A stretch of 44,314 bases of DNA from Methylobacterium ajmalii (GCF_016613415.1 NZ_JACWCT010000180.1:1-44314); one strand, 5' to 3'. Numbered from the stretch's first letter, positions 31,318 to 40,762 are shown. The notes: generated by a model from the letters alone, not told the origin. Program-made: numbers and translations.

Positions 31318-31420
31318 AGAGCAGCGCCCGATCATATTGCAATCGAGCACCGCTCTAGATCTTTGATTCTGTCGCATTTTCTTCGACGAACCGGCATCCA
31401 ATTCGTCGGAATATGCTCCA
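31318..31420. repeat. Intergenic palindromic repeat, unit 2
   Basis: This is the second tandem unit, 103 bases, diverged from unit 1 but with the same plan: AGAGC, CAATCGAGC, CTCTAGATCTTTG, GTCGCATTTTCTTCGACGAA and a closing ATTCGTCGGAATATGCTC. The two units lie head to tail between soxB and soxD. They may affect RNA stability or processing within the operon. Confidence 0.8.
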
Positions 31421-31495
31421 GCGCCTTGTTTTTGCATCATTCCCGCCGCCGGACCGATGACCACTTCGGCGAATGATGCTCAGGAGACCCGTCCG

Positions 31496-31798
31496 ATGCT
31501 CCTCATCACCTGTCCCTACTGCGCCGCGGCGCGGCCCGAGATCGAATTCGCCTATGCGGGCGAAGCGCACATCGCCCGCCCGGCCGATCCTGCCGCCCTC
31601 GGCGACGAGGCGTGGCGCGATTACCTCTACATCCGCAGCAACACGCGCGGCCTGCATGTCGAGCGCTGGCGCCACATCAACGGGTGCGGGCGCTTCTTCA
31701 ACGCGGCCCGCGACACCGTCACGGACAAGTTCGCCGCGACCTACAGGGCCGGCGATGCGCGCCCTTCCGCCCTCCTCTCCGAAGGTGTCCAGCGATGA
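31496..31798 (+). CDS. soxD: Sarcosine oxidase subunit delta
   Basis: This 100-residue protein is the small zinc-binding subunit of heterotetrameric sarcosine oxidase. CPYC at residues 6-9, then a conserved His in ERWRHINGCGRFFN and the Cys that follows, provide the zinc ligands. YLYIRSNTRGLHVERW is characteristic of the family. CAGGAG lies 8 bases before the ATG. Its stop overlaps the soxA start as ATGA, so the two subunits are translationally coupled. Confidence 0.95.
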   Translation: MLLITCPYCAAARPEIEFAYAGEAHIARPADPAALGDEAWRDYLYIRSNTRGLHVERWRHINGCGRFFNAARDTVTDKFAATYRAGDARPSALLSEGVQR

Positions 31799-34700
31799 CC
31801 AATGCCCGCGTGATCGACGCTGCGGAGACCGAGAGCCCCACCGCCCGGCCATCCGTCATCCCCGTGGTCGCCGCGACGAGCCTGCGCGTGCCCGGCCGGG
31901 GCCGTAACGCCGCCGGCGCACCGGTGCGCTTCAGCTTCGATGGCCGCAGCCTGACCGGACGGGCGGGCGACACGCTCGCCGCGGCGCTCCTCGCCAACGG
32001 CATCCATCTCGTCGGCCGCTCCTTCAAGTATCACCGGCCGCGCGGCATACTCTCGGCCGGCTGCGAGGAGCCGAACGCCCTCGTCGGCACGGATCGCGGC
32101 AAAGGGCGCTACGAGCCCAATACCCGCGCGACCACCGCGGAGATCTTCGAAGGGTTTTGCAGCACGAGCCAGAACTGCTGGCCATCGCTCAGGACCGATG
32201 TCGGCGCGATCAACGACCGCCTCGCGCCGCTGTTCTCAGCCGGCTTCTACTACAAGACGTTCATGTGGCCGAAGTCCTTCTGGAACAAGGTTTACGAGCC
32301 GATCATTCGTGGTGCGGCCGGCCTGGGCAAGCCGCCGACCGAACCCGATCCGGATACCTACGCGGCCCGCTATGCCCATTGCGACCTCCTCGTCGTCGGC
32401 GCCGGCGCCGCTGGGCTCGCCGCGGCGCTCGCCGGCGCCCGTAGCGGCGCCAAGGTCATCCTGGTCGACGAGCAGGCGGAGGCGGGCGGCTGGCTCCTGT
32501 CGGAGCCCGACGTGACGATCGACGGCCGGCCGGCCTGGGTCTGGCTCTCGGATGTCGTGCGCATCCTGTCCGGGATGCCGAACGTCACGGTCCTCACCCG
32601 CACCACCGCGATCGGATACTACCACCAGAACTTCCTGGGATTGTGCCAGCGGCTGACCGACCATCTGGCGACGGTGCCCGAAGGCGCGCCCCGGGAGCGG
32701 CTCTGGAAGGTCCGGGCCAGGCAGGTCGTGCTGGCGCAAGGCGCGATCGAGAAGCCGCTCGTCTTCGCCGGCAACGACCGGCCGGGCGTGATGCTGGCGG
32801 GTGCGGCACGCAGCTTCCTCAACCGCTACGGCGTGCGCGTCGGCGAGCGGGCTGTGGTGGTGACCTCTCACGACTCGGCCTGGGCGGCCGCCCTCGATCT
32901 CGCCCGCACCGGCACCGCCGTGCCGCTGATCGTCGACCTGCGGCCCACCGTGTCCCCGGACCTGCTCGCCGAGGCGCGCCGCTCCGGCATCGAGGTCATG
33001 TGCGGCGGGACCGTCACGGATACCAGGGGCCGGCTCCGGATCTCGGCCGTGCGCGTCAACCCGGTCGCGGCGTCCGGCACAGTCGGGGAGGGGCGCTGGG
33101 TCGCCTGCGACGTGCTCCTGATGTCCGGCGGCTGGACGCCGAGCCTGCACCTGTTCTCCCATACCGGGGGCAAGCTGATCTGGGACGAGGACGACCAGAT
33201 CTTCCTGCCCGGCCAGGCGACGGAGGCCTGCCGTTGCGCAGGCGCGGGCACCGGCCGCTTCGGCCTCGCCGCGGCGCTCGCCGACGGGGCGGCGGCCGGG
33301 GCGGCGGCCGCGCGCGATGCGGGGTTCGCCGCGAAGGCCGGTGGATTCGCGGTCGAGGGCGAGGCGGCGATGACCGGCATCGCCTGCCGCGACCTGCCCA
33401 CCGATCGTGATGCCGCCTTCGCCAAGGCCTTCGTCGATTTCCAAAACGACGTGCAGGCCAAGGATATCCGGCTGGCCGTTCGGGAGGGCTTCCGGTCGGT
33501 CGAGCACATCAAGCGCTACACCACCAACGGCATGGCGACCGATCAGGGCAAGACCTCGAACATCAACGGCTTGCAGATCGCCGCGAACGCCCTGGACCGC
33601 TCGGCCCCGAGCGTCGGCCTGACCACCTTCCGGCCGCCCTACACGCCGACCACCTTCGGGGCTTTCGCCGGCTACAATCGCGGCAGCCTGTTCGAGGTCA
33701 CCCGGCGCACGCCGATCGACGCCTGGGCCGCGGCCAACGGCGCCGTCTGGGAGCCGGTCTCCCTGTGGCGGCGCGCCCGCTACTTCCCGAAAGCCGGGGA
33801 GGACCTGCACGCGGCCGTCGCCCGCGAGTGCCGTGGGGTCCGCGCCAGCGTCGGCCTGTTCGACGCGTCGACGCTCGGCAAGATCGAGGTGGTCGGCCCG
33901 GACGCCGCGACCTTCATGAACCGCCTCTACACCAACGCCTGGACCAAGCTCGAACCCGGGCGCTGCCGCTACGGCCTGCTGCTTGGCGAGGACGGCTTCA
34001 TCCGTGACGACGGTGTCATCGGGCGCATGGCCCACGACCGCTTCCACGTCACGACCTCGACGGGCGGCGCGGCGCGGGTGCTCAACACGATGGAGGACTA
34101 TCTCCAGACCGAGTGGCCGGAGCTCGACGTCTTCCTGACGTCGACCACCGAGCAATGGGCGGTGATCGCCGTTCAGGGACCGAACGCACGCAACGTGATC
34201 GCGTCGCTCGTCGAGGGGATCGACCTCGCGCCCGAGGCCTTCCCCCACATGGCGGTGGCGGAGGGGCGCATCTGCGGGGTGCCGATGCGCCTGTTCCGCG
34301 TCAGCTTCACCGGCGAGCTCGGCTTCGAGATCAATGTCCCGGCTCGCTACGGCCGGGCGGTCTGGGAGGCGGTCCACGCGGCGGGCCGACCCTACGACAT
34401 CGTGCCTTACGGCACCGAGACGATGCACGTCCTGCGCGCCGAGAAGGGCTACATCGTCGTCGGCCAGGACACGGACGGCACCCTGACCCCGGACGATGCC
34501 GGCCTCGGCTGGGCGGTCGGCAAGGCGAAGGCCGACTTCGTCGGCAAGCGCTCGCTCTCCCGGCTCGACATGCTGAAGCCCGATCGCAAGCAGCTCGTCG
34601 GCCTGCTGACGCAGGATCCCAGGATCGTGCTCCAAGAGGGCGGGCAGATCGTGGCAGAGCGCGACGGACCGATCCCGCGCCGGATGATCGGCCATGTCAC

Positions 34701-34872
34701 CTCCGCCTACTGGAGCGAGGCGCTCGGCCGCTCGATCGCCCTCGCGGTGATCGAGGGAGGCAGGTCCCTCCAGGGGCAGACGATCTACGTGCCGATGCCT
34801 GACACCGTCCATGCGGCGACGGTCAGCGGCATGGTGTTCCTCGACCCCGAAGGCCAGCGGCTGGCGGCATAG
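31795..34872 (+). CDS. soxA: Sarcosine oxidase subunit alpha
   Basis: The 1025-residue protein has the full layout of the large subunit. The N-terminal ferredoxin-like segment carries FDGRSLTGRAGDTLAAALLA and SFKYHRPRGILSAGCEEPNA. The NAD-binding domain has VVGAGAAGLAAALAGARSGA near residue 202. The C-terminal GcvT-like folate-binding half (about 640-1020) has GLFDASTLGKIEVVGPDAA and GELGFEINVPARYG. In characterised enzymes this subunit binds NAD+ and accepts methylene-THF chemistry from the beta subunit. Length is typical and no lesion is visible. Confidence 0.96.
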   Translation: MTNARVIDAAETESPTARPSVIPVVAATSLRVPGRGRNAAGAPVRFSFDGRSLTGRAGDTLAAALLANGIHLVGRSFKYHRPRGILSAGCEEPNALVGTDRGKGRYEPNTRATTAEIFEGFCSTSQNCWPSLRTDVGAINDRLAPLFSAGFYYKTFMWPKSFWNKVYEPIIRGAAGLGKPPTEPDPDTYAARYAHCDLLVVGAGAAGLAAALAGARSGAKVILVDEQAEAGGWLLSEPDVTIDGRPAWVWLSDVVRILSGMPNVTVLTRTTAIGYYHQNFLGLCQRLTDHLATVPEGAPRERLWKVRARQVVLAQGAIEKPLVFAGNDRPGVMLAGAARSFLNRYGVRVGERAVVVTSHDSAWAAALDLARTGTAVPLIVDLRPTVSPDLLAEARRSGIEVMCGGTVTDTRGRLRISAVRVNPVAASGTVGEGRWVACDVLLMSGGWTPSLHLFSHTGGKLIWDEDDQIFLPGQATEACRCAGAGTGRFGLAAALADGAAAGAAAARDAGFAAKAGGFAVEGEAAMTGIACRDLPTDRDAAFAKAFVDFQNDVQAKDIRLAVREGFRSVEHIKRYTTNGMATDQGKTSNINGLQIAANALDRSAPSVGLTTFRPPYTPTTFGAFAGYNRGSLFEVTRRTPIDAWAAANGAVWEPVSLWRRARYFPKAGEDLHAAVARECRGVRASVGLFDASTLGKIEVVGPDAATFMNRLYTNAWTKLEPGRCRYGLLLGEDGFIRDDGVIGRMAHDRFHVTTSTGGAARVLNTMEDYLQTEWPELDVFLTSTTEQWAVIAVQGPNARNVIASLVEGIDLAPEAFPHMAVAEGRICGVPMRLFRVSFTGELGFEINVPARYGRAVWEAVHAAGRPYDIVPYGTETMHVLRAEKGYIVVGQDTDGTLTPDDAGLGWAVGKAKADFVGKRSLSRLDMLKPDRKQLVGLLTQDPRIVLQEGGQIVAERDGPIPRRMIGHVTSAYWSEALGRSIALAVIEGGRSLQGQTIYVPMPDTVHAATVSGMVFLDPEGQRLAA

Positions 34873-34880
34873 GTGCGACC

Positions 34881-35435
34881 ATGATCCAGGAATGTAAGAC
34901 CCTGCAGGGCACGGCGATCCCCGGCATACCGGGCCGCCTCGCGGTGACGCTGGCACCGGACTGCGCCCGCCTCGTCCTGCGGCTGAGACCGGAGGGCCGC
35001 GCGGCGGCCGGAACGGCCCTCGGCCTCACGCTGCCCGACAGGTTCGGCGAGGTCGACGAGTCCGGCGAGCGTCTCGCGATCTGCCTGGGACCCGACGAAT
35101 GGTTCGTGCTGTTGCCCGAGTGCGAGGCGGCGGCCGCGGACGAGCGCATGGCGGCAACGGCGACGAGCCCGTTCAGCCTCGTCGACGTCAGCCACCGCGA
35201 GGTGGGGATCGCGGTGTGCGGCCCGGCCGCGACGCTCGCTCTCTCGTCCTTCTGTGCCTTCGATCTCGAGTCGATGCCGGCAGGCTCCGCAACCCGTACC
35301 ATCCTCGACAGGGCGCCAGCCGTGCTCGTCAAGCACGACGCGGAGCGATACCGCATCGAGGTGTGGCAATCCTTCGCCGACCACGTCTGGAGCCTGCTCG
35401 CGGCCGTCTCGCGCGAGATCGCGCTCGACATCTGA
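34881..35435 (+). CDS. soxG: Sarcosine oxidase subunit gamma
   Basis: The 184-residue protein is the gamma subunit and has a GcvT-like fold without a folate site of its own. Motifs include LGPDEWFVLLPE, VDVSHREVGIAVCGPAATLA and FDLESMPAGSATRTILDRAP, with ERYRIEVWQSFADHVW near the end, all normal for the family. It follows soxA by 8 bases and ends the operon. The next gene on this strand is 930 bases away. Confidence 0.93.
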   Translation: MIQECKTLQGTAIPGIPGRLAVTLAPDCARLVLRLRPEGRAAAGTALGLTLPDRFGEVDESGERLAICLGPDEWFVLLPECEAAAADERMAATATSPFSLVDVSHREVGIAVCGPAATLALSSFCAFDLESMPAGSATRTILDRAPAVLVKHDAERYRIEVWQSFADHVWSLLAAVSREIALDI

Positions 35436-36365
35436 CGGAGGGGATCTCCGGGCGCTTCAGCACGGAGATCCCGTAAAGAACCGGCACGTCGTCTCGAGCG
35501 TCGTGGCTCATCGCACCGCGGAGGCGATCCCGTCGGGATCGCCGGCGGCGACCGGAACTCGTGCGACGGCAACGGCCGAGGATGGTGACGCATTCGAGCG
35601 TCAAATCGAGCGTAAAAGAGATTATAATTTTTCAGATTGCGTAATTCGACTCCAATTATCGGCGCAGATGACGGTTTTTATGGATTTTTATTATAACATT
35701 TAATTATTGCGGAAGCCTCGATCATGTATCAGAGCCTGTTTGATTGGGATGAATTCAATCGAATACTCCGTCGTCATCCCGGGTTCTCGTCTTCGACGAG
35801 CCCCGGGATGACGTCGAGTGGTGTCGGTGGGTATGCCGGGTTCATCGACGCAGTCGATCAAACAGACTCTCAAATTTCTATTGGCAGGGTTGGATCAATC
35901 TGCCTGATGCAGGCACGTTCGCTGCACGGATCGATCCCGATCGTCCGCCGATGTCGCTCGAACGCTGTTCATCGTGGTTTCCGCTGCCAAAGGCGCGATC
36001 CTGCTCTGCGGCAAGCCCCTGTCGAGCCCGATTGAAAGGCGTCCGGTCGCCGGCATCGGCATCGCCCGCACGACGCCCCGTGCCACGCATGTGCGGCAGA
36101 AACCCGAGGGAGCGCCCTCCCTCACACAACAGGCGATTGCCCGATTGGCAGAGTGAGCATCTTTCCACGGCAATGACGGCATTCGCCCAAACAAGCGGCG
36201 GAACATGCGCGCTTCACAGCATATTGCAAAAAATGGCGGCATCATATGGTGCCCTGATCGAGGCATAATGCCTTCTGATTTCCCGTTCTGAAACGCCCAA
36301 CTTACGATTTTTGCCAACGCCCGGCTCACGATCTCACCCATATCGGCTCGACGAGAGGAATTTCG
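35436..36365. other. Long intergenic region between soxG and the ABC importer
   Basis: No gene was recognised. Between about 35610 and 35720 the DNA is very AT-rich for this genome, with TTTTTATGG and TTATTATAAC-like stretches that could hold promoters or a bent-DNA site. A long hairpin follows at 35772-35813. The segment 35880-36160 is open on the plus strand (from ATGs at 35724 and 35974), but neither product has recognisable motifs or a clear ribosome binding site. AGAGGAA just before 36366 serves the next gene. Confidence 0.5.
35772..35813. repeat. Long hairpin-forming inverted repeat
   Basis: CGTCATCCCGGG pairs perfectly with CCCGGGATGACG, and inside that CTCGTC pairs with GACGAG around a 3-base loop; a small TT/C bulge separates the two stems. 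There is no T-run, so a simple intrinsic terminator is unlikely. It resembles scattered REP-like units that contain the CATCCCGGG core. Confidence 0.75.
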
Positions 36366-37415
36366 ATGATGTTTCGCCAGCGTCTCCTGGTTGCCTCGTT
36401 TCTGAGCGGCATGAGCGTCGTTGCGGGCACGGCCGCTCGCGCCGAGACCACGCTCTCTCTGATGAGCTTCGGCGGCGCCTATCAAGAGGCTCAGCGGAAA
36501 GCGGTCTTCGAATCTTATACCGCGAAGACCGGCACCAAGATCATCGAGCAGGAATACGGCGGCGAGATCGCCAAGATCAAGGCGATGGTCGATACCGGCA
36601 ATACGACGCTCGACGTCATCGACGTCGACGCGCCGACCGCGTCTCAAGGCTGCGACGAGGGTCTGTTCGAAACTATCGACTGGAGCAGGATCGGTGACCG
36701 GTCCAACTGGATCAAGGGCACGGCGACCGACTGCGCCGTCGGCACCATCGTCTATGCGACAATCGTGGCGTACGATGCCGCCAAGATGAAGAACGGTCCG
36801 ACCAAGATGGCGGATCTGTTCGACACGGCCAGATTTCCTGGCAAGCGCGGATTGTTCAAGAGCCCCTACGGTAACATGGAATTCGCGCTGCTGGCTGACG
36901 GCGTCCCGGTCGGCGATGTCTACAAGGTCCTCGGCACGCCGGAAGGGATCGACCGCGCCTTCAAGAAACTCGGCACGATCAAGAAGGATGTCGTGTGGTG
37001 GGATGCGGGCGCCCAGGCACCGCAGCTCCTCGCTTCAGGAGAGGTGGTGATGACCACGGCCTGGAACGGCCGCATCTACAACGCCAACAAGGAGGGCAGG
37101 CAGTTTAAGATCGTATGGGATCACGAGATGCTCGACTCGAACCTGTGGGTCATCCCCAAGGGCGCCAAGAATCCCCAGGCATCCTATGATTTCATCAAGT
37201 TTTATGTGCAGCCAGAGATCCTTTCAAAAGTATCGAAATACATTCCATACGGTCCGGTGACGCAATCAGCAGTTGCAGACGTCGCGCCGGACATTGCCGA
37301 AAACCTGCCGACGACGCCCAAGAACATGACCAACAGCTTCACGCTCGACGTGAACTTCTGGGCCGATCACGCGGACGAGATCCGCAAGCGCTTTACGACC
37401 TGGCTGGCGCAGTAA
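36366..37415 (+). CDS. ABC importer periplasmic binding protein, PotD/PotF type
   Basis: This 349-residue protein has a signal peptide ending in an A-R-A site (GTAARA before ETTLSLMS). The mature part is a family 1-type polyamine/Fe-like binding protein: LMSFGGAYQEAQRKAVFESY, KIIEQEYGGEIAKIKAMVDT, FPGKRGLFKSPYGNMEFALL and AWNGRIYNANKEGRQFKIVW. Such proteins bind polyamines, betaines, guanidino compounds and similar cations. The ligand here is inferred from neighbours (creatinase, ureohydrolase, sarcosine oxidase) and is not shown by sequence. AGAGGAA precedes the first of two adjacent ATGs. It starts a four-gene operon. Confidence 0.9.
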   Translation: MMFRQRLLVASFLSGMSVVAGTAARAETTLSLMSFGGAYQEAQRKAVFESYTAKTGTKIIEQEYGGEIAKIKAMVDTGNTTLDVIDVDAPTASQGCDEGLFETIDWSRIGDRSNWIKGTATDCAVGTIVYATIVAYDAAKMKNGPTKMADLFDTARFPGKRGLFKSPYGNMEFALLADGVPVGDVYKVLGTPEGIDRAFKKLGTIKKDVVWWDAGAQAPQLLASGEVVMTTAWNGRIYNANKEGRQFKIVWDHEMLDSNLWVIPKGAKNPQASYDFIKFYVQPEILSKVSKYIPYGPVTQSAVADVAPDIAENLPTTPKNMTNSFTLDVNFWADHADEIRKRFTTWLAQ

Positions 37416-37513
37416 GGCGAGCGTTTCGCGTCCACCGGCCTCGGTTTTAACGACATCCTGCCCTGTCTGGAGCAGAACTTGACCATCCGCTCCAGCCTTT
37501 TCGGGAGAAAGCC

Positions 37514-38653
37514 ATGAGTGCCGTCGCATCTGCGTCCTTCCGCGTGCGGGTCGGGGATGCCGACGCCATCATGGACGCCACATCCTTCGTGCGCTTCGAG
37601 GGCGTACGCAAATCCTACGACGGCAAGCAGTTCGTCGTCGACGACCTGAACCTGGCGGTCCGCAAGGGGGAATTTCTCACCATGCTCGGGCCCTCGGGAT
37701 CCGGCAAGACCACCTCGCTGATGATGCTGGGCGGCTTCGAGGCGCCGACCTTCGGACATATCTTCCTGGACGACGAGCCGGTGGAGCGCCTGCCGCCCGA
37801 AAAGCGCAACATCGGCTTCGTCTTCCAGAACTATGCCTTGTTTCCCCACATGACAGTGGCCGAGAACGTCGCCTTCCCGCTGCGCTACCGCGGCATCAAG
37901 GGCCGGGCCGCCGCGGGCAGGATCGCCAAGGCTCTCGCCATGGTGCATCTCGGTCACCTCGGCGAACGCAAGCCGAGCCAGCTCTCGGGCGGGCAGCAGC
38001 AGCGTGTGGCGTTGGCCCGTGCGCTGGTCTTCGACCCGACGCTGGTGCTGATGGACGAGCCGCTCGGTGCACTCGACAAGCAGTTGCGTGAGCACATGCA
38101 GGTGGAGATCAAGCAGCTTCAACGCATGCTCGGCATCACCATGGTCTATGTCACGCATGACCAGGGCGAGGCACTGACGATGTCGGACCGCATCGCGGTC
38201 TTCAACGACGGCCGGATCCAGCAACTCGCGACGCCGGAAGTGCTCTACGAGCAGCCCGCCAACCGCTTCGTGGCCGGCTTCATCGGGGAGAACAATCTAA
38301 TCCCCGCACACGTGACGCGGATCGAGAACGGCACGGCCGTCATGGCGCTCGGCGATGGCACGATCCTGCGGGCCCCTGCCGCCACGGCGACGCGCTCCTC
38401 CGGCGCCTCGACGCTCGCGATACGCCCGGAACGCTTCTTCGTCGATACCGGGGACACGCCGGAGACCAACCGGCTGAGCGGTACCGTCAGCGAGTTGTTC
38501 TATCTCGGTGACCATCTCCGCATCGCCGTCGATGTCGGGGCCGAGAAGCCGATCGTGGCGCGCATTCCGGCGCTCCAGCGGCTCCCGCTCGCCTGCGGCG
38601 ATACGATCGCGTTGCGGTGCCACGTTCACGATTGCCGTCTGCTCGAGGCTTGA
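37514..38653 (+). CDS. ABC importer ATPase, PotA type
   Basis: The 379-residue protein powers the importer. Walker A is GPSGSGKTTS (residues 59-68), the Q-loop lies in FVFQNYALFPHMTVAENVAF, the signature is LSGGQQQRVALARAL near 157, Walker B is LVLMDEPLGALD near 176, and the switch His is in YVTHDQGEALTMSD. A C-terminal TOBE-like region follows (IRPERFFVDTG, FYLGDHLRIAV). ATG at 37571 would remove an unusual 19-residue N-terminal extension, but GGAGAAAG before 37514 supports the longer form. The gene is 98 bases after the binding-protein gene. Confidence 0.93.
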   Translation: MSAVASASFRVRVGDADAIMDATSFVRFEGVRKSYDGKQFVVDDLNLAVRKGEFLTMLGPSGSGKTTSLMMLGGFEAPTFGHIFLDDEPVERLPPEKRNIGFVFQNYALFPHMTVAENVAFPLRYRGIKGRAAAGRIAKALAMVHLGHLGERKPSQLSGGQQQRVALARALVFDPTLVLMDEPLGALDKQLREHMQVEIKQLQRMLGITMVYVTHDQGEALTMSDRIAVFNDGRIQQLATPEVLYEQPANRFVAGFIGENNLIPAHVTRIENGTAVMALGDGTILRAPAATATRSSGASTLAIRPERFFVDTGDTPETNRLSGTVSELFYLGDHLRIAVDVGAEKPIVARIPALQRLPLACGDTIALRCHVHDCRLLEA

Positions 38654-38657
38654 GACC

Positions 38658-39896
38658 GTGACGCCCGACCTTCCCACGCGGTCGCAGCCGGCCGGCCTCG
38701 ACCGCGCCGTCCGGAAAGCCAACCGCCCGGCCAGCCGCGCCTCGTTCTCGCTGGCGATCCCGCTGCTGCTGTTCCTGCTCGTCACCTTCGTGGTGCCGAT
38801 CGTCTCGCTCTTCGCGAAGGCCGTCGACAATCCCGAGACCCGCTCGGTGCTGCCCGCGACGGTCGCGGCGCTGGATGCGTGGCCGGGCGCAGGGGCGCCG
38901 GACGAAGCCGTCTTCGCGGCCTTCGCCCGGGATCTCGCGCGTGCGGCCAGCGGGCGCACGGCGGCCGGACTCGGTAAGCGGCTCAACTACGAGATCCCCG
39001 GGATGCGCAGCCGGGTCATAACGGCCGCGCGAAGCGCGGGGGTGGTGCAAGCGCCCTTCAAGGCGGCCTTCATCAAGCTCGACCCCGTCTGGGGCGATCC
39101 GATCGTCTGGGCGACGATCAAGCGCGACGGCCGCCGCCTCACGCCCTCCTATCTTCTCGCCGCCGCCGATCTGCGACAGACGGCCGATGGCGCCATCGTC
39201 CCGGCACCGGCGGACCAGCGCATCTTCCTCGGCATCCTGGGCCGAACGCTCTTCATCGCCGGGCTCGTCACGGTGCTGACGCTCGTCCTCGGTTATCCGG
39301 TCGCCTACGCGCTGGCCTTGGCACCGCCGCTGCTCGCATCCGTGATGATGCTGTGCATCCTGCTCCCGCTATGGACATCGCTGCTGGTGCGCACCACGGC
39401 CTGGGTGGTGCTGCTGCAGACCAATGGTGTCGTCAACGACGTGATCCTGGCGCTCGGCCTCAGCAGCGAGCGGCTGCAACTGATCTTCACGCGCTTCGGC
39501 ACGGTGGCGGCCATGACGCATATCCAGCTGCCCTTCACGATCCTGCCGATCGCCAGCGTCATGCGCACGATCCCGGCCGCCCATATGCGGGCCGCCCGAT
39601 CGCTCGGCGCTCCACCGGCGGCCGCCTTCTGGCAGGTCTACGCACCGCAGACCCTACCGGGCGTCATGGCCGGCGGGCTCATCACCTTCATTCTCTCGCT
39701 CGGCTACTACATCACTCCGGCGCTCGTCGGCGGCCCGAACGACCAGATGATCTCCAACTTCATCTCGATCTACATCAACAGCGAACTCAACTGGGGGCTC
39801 GCGAGCGCGCTCGGGGTCGTGCTGCTCGTCGTCACCCTCGGAATCTACGGCGTCTTCCTGCGTGTGGTCGGCGCCGACAAGCTCAGGCTCGGGTGA
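38658..39896 (+). CDS. ABC importer permease, PotB type, with a large insertion
   Basis: The 412-residue permease starts at GTG, 4 bases after the ATPase stop. The first membrane helix (SLAIPLLLFLLVTFVVPIVS, residues 31-50) is followed by about 140 mostly hydrophilic residues before the second helix (LGILGRTLFIAGLVTVLTLV). That loop should be periplasmic and makes the protein about 120 residues longer than ordinary PotB. The permease EAA-type loop AARSLGAPPAAAFWQVYAPQ contacts the ATPase. Insertions of this kind occur in some PotB-related permeases and may help in receiving substrate. Confidence 0.9.
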   Translation: MTPDLPTRSQPAGLDRAVRKANRPASRASFSLAIPLLLFLLVTFVVPIVSLFAKAVDNPETRSVLPATVAALDAWPGAGAPDEAVFAAFARDLARAASGRTAAGLGKRLNYEIPGMRSRVITAARSAGVVQAPFKAAFIKLDPVWGDPIVWATIKRDGRRLTPSYLLAAADLRQTADGAIVPAPADQRIFLGILGRTLFIAGLVTVLTLVLGYPVAYALALAPPLLASVMMLCILLPLWTSLLVRTTAWVVLLQTNGVVNDVILALGLSSERLQLIFTRFGTVAAMTHIQLPFTILPIASVMRTIPAAHMRAARSLGAPPAAAFWQVYAPQTLPGVMAGGLITFILSLGYYITPALVGGPNDQMISNFISIYINSELNWGLASALGVVLLVVTLGIYGVFLRVVGADKLRLG

Positions 39897-39900
39897 CGTC

Positions 39901-40728
39901 ATGCCAGAGATGGGACTTCCGCATTACGCCGGCACGCGCGAACGCGTGACGCGCTTCGCGCTCATTGCCGGCGTCACCTTGGTGCTCGCGTTCCTGGTGG
40001 CGCCGCTGTTCATCGTCGTGCCGTTGTCCTTCAACAACGACCCGTTTTTCTCATTCCCGATCCACACCTATTCGCTGCGCTGGTTCCGCGATTTCTTCAG
40101 TAATACGCGCTGGATCGCGGCGCTGGAGAACAGCGTCGTCACGGCCGTGTTCACGACCGTGATCGCCAGCACGCTCGGGACCATGGCGGCGCTCGGCCTC
40201 GCCCGGCCGAACTTCCCCTGTCGCCGCGCCGTGATGGCCCTGCTGATCTCGCCGATGATCGTGCCTATCGTAATCGTGGCGGTGGGGGATTATCTGCTGT
40301 TCGGCTTCTTCGGTCTCACCAACACCCGGACCGGACTGGTGCTGGCCCATACGGCGCTGGCCGCCCCCTTCGTGGTCATCACCGTGTCGGCGACATTGTC
40401 GACCTACGACCCCGTGCTGACCCGCGCGGCGCGCTCGCTCGGCGCGTCCCCGCTCGCCGCCTTCCGGCGCGTGACATTGCCGGTGATCCTGCCGGGCGTC
40501 GTCGCCGGCGCGGTCTTCGCCTTTGCGACGTCGTTCGACGAAGTCGTCGTGGCCTTGTTCATGACCAGCGCCGAACAGCGGACCCTGCCTGTGCAGATGT
40601 TCTCGGGGATCCGGGACCAGATCAACCCGACCATCATGGCGGCGGCAACCCTGCTGCTGGCCCTGTCCACCGCCCTGTTCGTCACCGTCGCCTGGCTCAG
40701 CGCGCGGGCGCGTCGGGTAAAAACGTAA
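39901..40728 (+). CDS. ABC importer permease, PotC type
   Basis: The 275-residue protein has six predicted membrane helices. The first is FALIAGVTLVLAFLVAPLFI, and the ATPase-contact loop reads AARSLGASPLAAFRRVTLPV. SFDEVVVALFMTSAEQRTLP is characteristic of the PotC family. The gene begins 4 bases after the other permease gene and closes the operon. A hairpin lies 10 bases downstream, before the convergent LysR gene. Confidence 0.93.
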   Translation: MPEMGLPHYAGTRERVTRFALIAGVTLVLAFLVAPLFIVVPLSFNNDPFFSFPIHTYSLRWFRDFFSNTRWIAALENSVVTAVFTTVIASTLGTMAALGLARPNFPCRRAVMALLISPMIVPIVIVAVGDYLLFGFFGLTNTRTGLVLAHTALAAPFVVITVSATLSTYDPVLTRAARSLGASPLAAFRRVTLPVILPGVVAGAVFAFATSFDEVVVALFMTSAEQRTLPVQMFSGIRDQINPTIMAAATLLLALSTALFVTVAWLSARARRVKT

Positions 40729-40738
40729 TGGTATTCCG

Positions 40739-40762
40739 GATCCGGACGATCACGTCCGGATC
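40739..40762. terminator. Possible bidirectional transcription terminator hairpin
   Basis: GATCCGGACG and CGTCCGGATC form a perfect 10-base stem around ATCA. It lies between the 3' ends of two convergent operons, where a shared terminator would be expected. There is only a weak T-rich tail, so termination may depend on other factors. Confidence 0.5.

Noticed and set aside
31216..31420. Tandem repeats considered as a CRISPR array
   Set aside because: There are only two long diverged palindromic units, with no short identical repeats, no unique spacers and no cas genes.
32236..34956. Long minus-strand frame opposite soxA
   Set aside because: The plus strand has full-length SoxA motifs; the antisense product has none.
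35724..36156. Two short plus-strand frames in the gap before the importer operon
   Set aside because: Neither has a convincing ribosome binding site or recognisable motif, and one runs through the hairpin repeat.
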